Shown here: in pieces, positions 58,166 through 64,000 of the stretch
Layout: each line of letters opens with the position of its first letter
How positions within the stretch are numbered: the first letter of the stretch is position 1
DNA from: Calendula officinalis
Taxonomy: Eukaryota; Streptophyta; Magnoliopsida; Asterales; Asteraceae
Reading direction: 5' to 3'
DNA: 64,000 nt
Assembly (NCBI GenBank): GCA_963853835.1
Contig: OY970820.1
Location: forward strand, 45,358,907 to 45,422,906
Position numbers and translations under genes: made by a program
The notes under the pieces: generated by a model
Told to the model about the DNA's origin: nothing
What the model saw: only the letters and a program-made list of their open reading frames with translations
The model's database searches: none

Positions 58166-58574
58166 TTAAGGGAAAAGTGAGTGTATGGCTGTCGCATACT
58201 TAAGCTTAGGTGTGAAACCATCTAAAATGGCATAGTTTTGGTTTAAAAAAAACTTATAAGTCATTCCAAAACTCATCACTTATCTTAATCTTAATTATGT
58301 TTTTTTGTTGAAATGGTGTTTCAAACTTCATGTTCTTGAAATAATGCTTAAATTGAAAGCATGTGCATGTGCGTGTATATAGTTTTTTTTATTGCGCAAG
58401 TTTTTAAATATTGTGGGAAAGCGACAAGACTTTCGTAAAAAATAACTCACTTGAGTTTTTTTTAACCAAAATTATGTAATTATGGGTGGTTCCATACCTA
58501 TGCTTAAGGCATGTTTGGAAAATCTTATTAACGGAGCTTATTAGCTTATTAAGCTCAAATACGGCGCCGGGTAC

Positions 58575-59090
58575 CCGGCTATAATAAATATTGGTAAAGA
58601 TTAATCATATATTTTATACATGAAATGGTATTTTGTTCATTTGACACCTATACAAATTTAAATCCAAATTTCTTTATTTTTCAAAAATATTTATTTTTCG
58701 TTAAAAAAATCAATATTATGTGATAATTTACATGTGAATATATACTTAATCACATATAACGTATTTGTATAATCACATGTGATTATATATTTGGTCACAT
58801 CATCATGTTTTTTGTACAATCACATTGATTAAGTACACAATCACATCATCACATGTGATTATCACATATTTTTTCTTTTTTAACGAAAAGAAACTAATTT
58901 TTCTAATAAAATAAAACTTATAAAAATAGAAAATAATTTTAAAATAAAAAGATTACGTGAGTGTTAAATGACTAAAATACCTTTTCATATATAAAATATG
59001 AGATCATTCTTGACCATTAATTATTATTGATAAACTATTGAGATTTGTTTCTTGAATCTATATAAAAATTAAGGATCACTTTGAACACAT
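58575..59090. mobile_element. Second diverged fragment of the same Mutator-like family
   Basis: AGATTAATCATATATTTTATA at 58599 and, inverted, TCTTGACCATTAATTATTATTG near 59010 correspond to inner and outer arm parts of the 40028 element. AATCACATGTGATT-type palindromes recur at 58750-58865. The ends are eroded. Confidence 0.5.
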
Positions 59091-60300
59091 ATTTTTATTA
59101 TAATAATAACTGTTTTTTTATAATACATAATTTAAAGTAATAATAATTATTTTTATTTTTTGCAGAAACAAAATTAATGTTTTATACAATTTGTGTTTTT
59201 TACTTTTTATTGTATATTGCTAATTTCAGTCCTCGTAAATTAATCGGAAGATTTTTTTAATAAAAGATATATATACATAGTTTGAATAAAAGATATCCGT
59301 AACTATATTAATTAACTAAAAAGCTAATAATAATTGTGTTTTGATTTTAAGCGATAATATTTTAAAAAATTAGATGCTTTCTTAAGATGCCATGTGGCAT
59401 TGTAGGCTTTAAAAGATGACATGTGGCTATTTAGATTTTATTTTATTATAGTAAGTAGAAGATTATAATATTCATTTAAAATCTAAAAGAATTATCTTTA
59501 ATCAACTATAATTTATAAAATATATATAAGTTCAAATTCTATGAACCACTGTTTTAGCCATGGCGATTGGGCTATGACGCCCCAATTATGTTGGCTATGG
59601 GACATTTAACAATTCAATCTAGACTATGTGTGCTCAAAAGTACGTATTTCAGATTTGTAATTAATCCAGAAATCTACATGTAAAATGTTGGAAAATAGAT
59701 TTAGTGTTAGATTTTAATATATTGAATATGGAATAATTTTAGTACTTCGTATGAAAACTTACATATAATATCTGATTCATACACTAGATGCCCAAGTCCT
59801 AACCAACTAGATGGGCAAAATGGACACGTCGATAACGAATCAATTTAAATTAAAATAAATACAAGTTAATTCCAAGTCTGTATTGGATTGGATTTATTTT
59901 ATTTATATGAAAGGTGACAGTCACGGCTGTCAATAAGAAGAAAATATTCTGTTTAAAAAAAATGAATTAATTACATGAGTGATAAATATTCCTAAAAAAA
60001 TGGAAGAATTTTAACTAATAGAGGATTAATAATTTATAATTTAATTAATAATTATTTTTCAAAACAGAATATTCTCATTTTATTAATAATCTTTAGAAAT
60101 GTTATATCAAAACCCTTAGGGTGCGTTTGATACAGAGAATAAAATTGCAGAGAAACGATTGCAGAAAATGAAATTGTAGAGAAAGATAATTAGTCTGGAG
60201 AATGAGAATTGAATCTTCTGTTTGGTAGCACATAAACTTCAACAGAGAATCATAACAGAGAATCATTTTTCTTGTAAAGTTGTCAACCTTTGTTTGTTTC
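59091..60300. other. No recognisable gene
   Basis: AT-rich DNA. A purine-rich repeat of ATTGCAGAGAAA/ATTGTAGAGAAA lies at 60140-60185, possibly one end of a MITE; no partner end found. Confidence 0.55.
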
Positions 60301-60306
60301 AAATCG

Positions 60307-60395
60307 ATCAAAATCTTTATATTTTACAGACATGGTGAGCAATTTCGCACAAAAATCTTTATATTTTACAAACATAGTCAGCAATCCCGCACAAA
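60307..60395. repeat. 43-bp tandem duplication
   Basis: AATCTTTATATTTTACAGACATGGTGAGCAAT is repeated 43 bp later with four or so changes (AATCTTTATATTTTACAAACATAGTCAGCAAT), both followed by CGCACAAA. Confidence 0.75.
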
Positions 60396-60636
60396 ATGCG
60401 GTTACAGATATGCATGATATTACACAATCAATCCTTGAAGGCCATGTATATAAGGATCCACCCAACACACAAAATTTGGCCATATCAGTGGTCCAAAATC
60501 CCGCATAAATGTCTGTGCATATTTATCATGCATTCGTGCCCATATTTATCAACCCGTGCATCTACATTTTTGTCTATGAGTAATAGATATTCGATAACAA
60601 TCCAATAGTGTAAGCAAATTTTGGTAAGAAAAACGA

Positions 60637-60725
60637 TCAAGTTGTGCCACCTTGTTTGAGAGATCCAGAAGCTTTGCAATTTGAGCATGCAATCAACCTT
60701 AGATCACCACATTTCTTGCACATAC
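60637..60725 (-). pseudogene. CXXC-type zinc-finger exon scrap
   Basis: After a possible acceptor TTAG|GT, the frame reads MCKKCGDLRLIACSNCKASG and, after a basic-Gly tail, stops (TGA 60639-60637). Two CXXC pairs spaced 8 apart look like a DnaJ-type or small plastid zinc-binding domain. No upstream exon is visible, so it is probably a captured or decayed last exon. The family is not identified. Confidence 0.35.
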
Positions 60726-63685
60726 CTAATGAAGTGCATAAACATCAAATTAGACATAAACATTGGGAGCATAATGCATAAGATTGGTTAATACTTGATA
60801 TTTATACATAGAAACAACATCATTAAGATATTAAATCGTAGAAGTAAGTTCGAATTGAAATTGATTTTTGTTGGTGATTTTAGTGTTATCGGCCATTTAG
60901 TGCAATTATGATTTACTAGAGACCAAGGGAATTTGAGTTAAGTTTAAATACGAGTTCGGAGATGCGGAGTGCACACTCGATTTAATTAACTCGATTCATT
61001 TAAATGAGAGGTTGCATTTATTAATTTACTATATTTTATTTTAGACAAACAAAAAAAAAATGTTTATTATCATTGCCGTTAACTAATTGTACATATGCAC
61101 ATAACTTCTCAAGTTTTGATGTATAAGAAGAGGATAGGAAGTTGCCGAGAGTATGGCTTTTTCTTTTGGCAGAAAAACTTCCACTCGATGCAATGAATAG
61201 AAAAAGTTTCAACCTTTCATTCTCTATATAATTATATAGAGGTTTGGTCTCATTTGGATATAAGAAAACAGATAAATATCTATACTGTTCAAACTCTTGA
61301 TTGTATGCTTGGAATCAGAGTTGTTGCCTTTGTCTTATCCCAATAAGTATTTCGTGGAACCCACAAGCAATCGATAGGGTCGAAATACTTTATTGCGAGA
61401 GTGATCACACGATTCAAAGGTTTATCCAGCAATCTCCAAACCCAAATATCCAACAAAGCAATAAAGTATTTTTTGATGTGGTAAACCTTTGAGGAATCGG
61501 TGAAGAATGAATTTCAAATTTGATGGGATATAGACGATGGCAGTTGTTGAAGATCATGTTCAAATAATGGTCGGTGATCCTAAATTAATCTGTGAAAGAT
61601 TAATTGTTAAAGCAATTTACGTTTGAATATATAATGGTGTCGAAAAATCTTCAAAAAGACATTGAAATGGTTAATTTTGCAAATTTGGTGATGGAAGTTT
61701 ATGGCGGTGGAAACCCAATATGGTTGCTTTGTGAAAGGAAAACAAATTATTAAAATCGGCTTCATGATGTTGGCGGTCAATTTTCTAGATAAAGGATTTT
61801 GGCGCTTAATTTTGATGGATAATTATCTAGGCAGTTTTCTTCATCTCCTGCAGATAAAATATATAAAAGTTCTAAATCGTTAAAGTCAGGTACGTTATTT
61901 ATACTTAATTGAAATTCATTTTGTTGCTATAATTTTTAGTTTTTGGAAGTATGGAACATGTGAATAGGAAGTAATTAAATGGATACAAATGCAAAAGGCC
62001 ACATGAAATCAAAATATGATAATCAAATTTTTAAATACATGATTTTCTTTATTGTGGGAATTTTCTATACACATGGATCTCTACATATTTAATTATGATG
62101 CTTTGGTAGAGGAAAAAAGAATTATATGTATGATTCTGATTTTCGTTTTGTTAATGTGATTTTTTGTAGTTCCTTTTATTAATCATGGAAAAATATGAAG
62201 AAAAAAAATTGAATAGTACTATATACTATCCATTTTATAATAAGTCATCAAAAATTGTTTTAAACCCATTAATTAAATCAATGTTGTGATTTAAGGAAAG
62301 AATGGATAATGCACACCACCGTGTCATATGTAATTAAGATTTAAATGTAAATCAATATTTATTTTCGTGAAATTTCAAAACGGTTGAATGGATAAGATGT
62401 ACCATTTCATATTTTGGTCACGTGGATTCATTTTGAAATAGTAGTTTCATGAACCGATGAAAACATTTATTTGTTTTGATTTATGTGTCGATCTTATTTT
62501 TTCAAAGTGTTTGGTTTTAATTTTGAAAATTATATAACCTGTAAATGGATTTTAGCGGTAACCAACTTTTTAGCGGTTAAGTTTTCTGCAAAACAACTTC
62601 CAGAAAAGTGTAGAATTCAATTTCTGAAACTGGAGTTCTGAAAATTGAACAATCTTTAAATAACTATGGACACATGTAACGATCTTTTTGAACATTATTC
62701 AAGAACTTATATGTTGAATAAAGTCTATATCATTAATGCTTTATCATGAAATTCTGGCATGGTACGTGACTTTGATGAATCAAAAGTGATAAAATTTTAT
62801 TAAATTCGCTTAATGAACTTAAAGATGGGTTTCATCTCCGGATCTTTAATGAAAATCATGAAACTTATTGTTTGCAATGAATGAAGAAGAGTTTGCTAGA
62901 CTTGACTACTTGAGTGTATATTAACGGAAAAGAATTTTAATTGAAATTAAAATTCTCCACCACTTATTTTAAGTGGGTTTTTATCCACTTTGTAAGCATA
63001 TGGAAGCATATACTCGGATTTCTTTAGCGGAAATGTGTGAAAACTAGAAGGATTCGCTGTTTTCAGAAAATTTGGATAAATGGTTCGGATTGAAATAAAT
63101 TAAGTGAACCAAATTTTATTTATCGTCAAATAAGATATATGTTTACTTGTTGGTTATAATGACAACAATTGGAAGTATTATCAATTTTTTTTAATACATG
63201 TGTTCAATTGAATCAATAGTCTTGATTGTCTATTAATCTTTTGTGATTTATTTTAATTATTTTGATAACATGAGAAAATAGAGTATGTGCGCGATTGGTG
63301 TTTAATTGTTAAAATAACAATTGTATTCGAGTTTAAGCATGCTTATTTTCTATTATTTGTTGTAACTCAAATAATGAAGTATTTGAAGACACCATGGATT
63401 AGTTATGGTGTTAAATACAAGTATCCACTAATGATGCAAGTTAGATTGTTGATCAAGAAGATGAAACATCCATAAGTTGTAGGAATTTTACACTGAATGT
63501 GGATCGAAGAAACAATGCTGATTTATGATATTAGAATTTGTTATATGAGTTTCTTAGTTTATTAAACTTGTGGATAAAAAGGTGTAAAATTTAGAGGACA
63601 CCAGTCAGTCCAAGATTGGACTTAACAAAGACTTTTCAATCAGTTTATCAATTATGGGGTGATCACCGGTACTTTCTTACGATCG
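60726..63685. other. No recognisable gene
   Basis: About 3 kb of AT-rich DNA without coding regions, terminal repeats or structural RNA that I could recognise. Confidence 0.55.
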
Positions 63686-63748
63686 AGTAAGAACTTAGTG
63701 AATCCTTTCACAAGGATTGCTAGTAAACTTATTGAAGTCGGCATATGA
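63686..63748 (+). pseudogene. Trace of copia RNase H C-terminus
   Basis: The frame reads SKNLVNPFTRIASKLIEVGI and stops. The N-L-A-D-P-x-T-K-G/A-L pattern is the conserved C-terminal motif of many copia polyproteins (here A-D replaced by V-N). Nothing else of the polyprotein is readable nearby, so this is an old relic. Confidence 0.35.
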
Positions 63749-64000
63749 ATGAGATTATAGTCTATTTAGATCTCTAAATATGGTTTAAATCACAAAGGGT
63801 ATTCTTTGGTGATTGAAGTATATGTTGATACAAGTTGGTCAAAAAGACAAAATATGTATAAGTGGTTGATTTTTTCACACTTATTGGACATGATGTGTCT
63901 TAGGCACAAAATAACAAAGTTGTTTTGACATAATTAAAGGGCCCTAATTATTGTCATTGATATTTGTTGATTTTGTTTTCTTGTTGCAAAGAAATAAAAT
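63749..64000. other. No recognisable gene
   Basis: AT-rich DNA to the edge of the window; possibly the 3' end of the same copia relic. Confidence 0.4.

Noticed and set aside
60110..60260. hAT-type MITE starting AGGGTGCGTTTG
   Set aside because: Only one end-like sequence; no matching inverted end or 8-bp duplication was found.
61301..61492. 63-codon plus-strand open frame
   Set aside because: No recognisable domain, poor context, and AT-rich surroundings; probably chance.

Overview
The window is nuclear DNA of a flowering plant, most likely a composite (Asteraceae). The AT-rich background, the layered LTR retrotransposons, and the style of their polyproteins and env-like ORFs all fit that family; the assignment is inference from sequence style, not from a marker gene. 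I see one convincing host gene, a minus-strand three-exon gene for a chloroplast lumenal PsbP-domain protein (PPD6-like, 55981-57409). Almost everything else is transposable-element DNA, and many insertions can be defined to the base by matching target-site duplications (TSDs).

Left part (1-14485) is a nest. A Ty1/copia element with an env-like ORF (SIRE/Maximus type) lies on the minus strand: 5' LTR 14019-14485, tRNA-iMet-type PBS 14004-14015, then gag, protease, integrase, RT, RNase H and env-like, all decayed. An Athila-type Ty3/gypsy element (1-5249; decayed extra ORF with a 5' mini-exon, then a 3' LTR) has inserted into the env-like ORF at 5249/5250. A TG...CA solo-LTR candidate (5732-6820) interrupts the same ORF again.

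14486-19884 is mostly non-coding, with a Helitron (16950-19271) carrying host-gene scraps such as a PPR-like piece. 19885-29243 is a second Ty1/copia element on the plus strand, 5'-truncated. In it RNase H stops abruptly and continues in frame into the start of the env-like ORF. The env-like ORF has a Pro/Thr minisatellite, and a long 3' region holds duplicated hairpins with compensatory changes before the PPT and LTR. A solo LTR (29321-31844, TSD TCCTC) follows.

33237-40804 is a cluster of DNA transposons: a Harbinger-type MITE, a Harbinger-like element with a decayed ORF, three long-TIR Mutator-like elements with 9-10 bp TSDs, and a Stowaway MITE. 42303-54719 holds a Helitron family (three copies, each with an antisense tRNA-like segment near its 5' end) and a complete non-autonomous LTR element with very large LTRs (43203-54219, TSD AAAGG). 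One LTR contains a Helitron with a spliced RPA-like OB-fold ORF. After the PPD6-like gene, 57615-64000 holds a Helitron 3' end, Mutator-like fragments rich in the palindrome AATCACATGTGATT, a CXXC exon-like piece, a trace of copia RNase H, and otherwise featureless AT-rich DNA.

All boundaries, repeats and frames were read by eye; no alignments or database searches were run.
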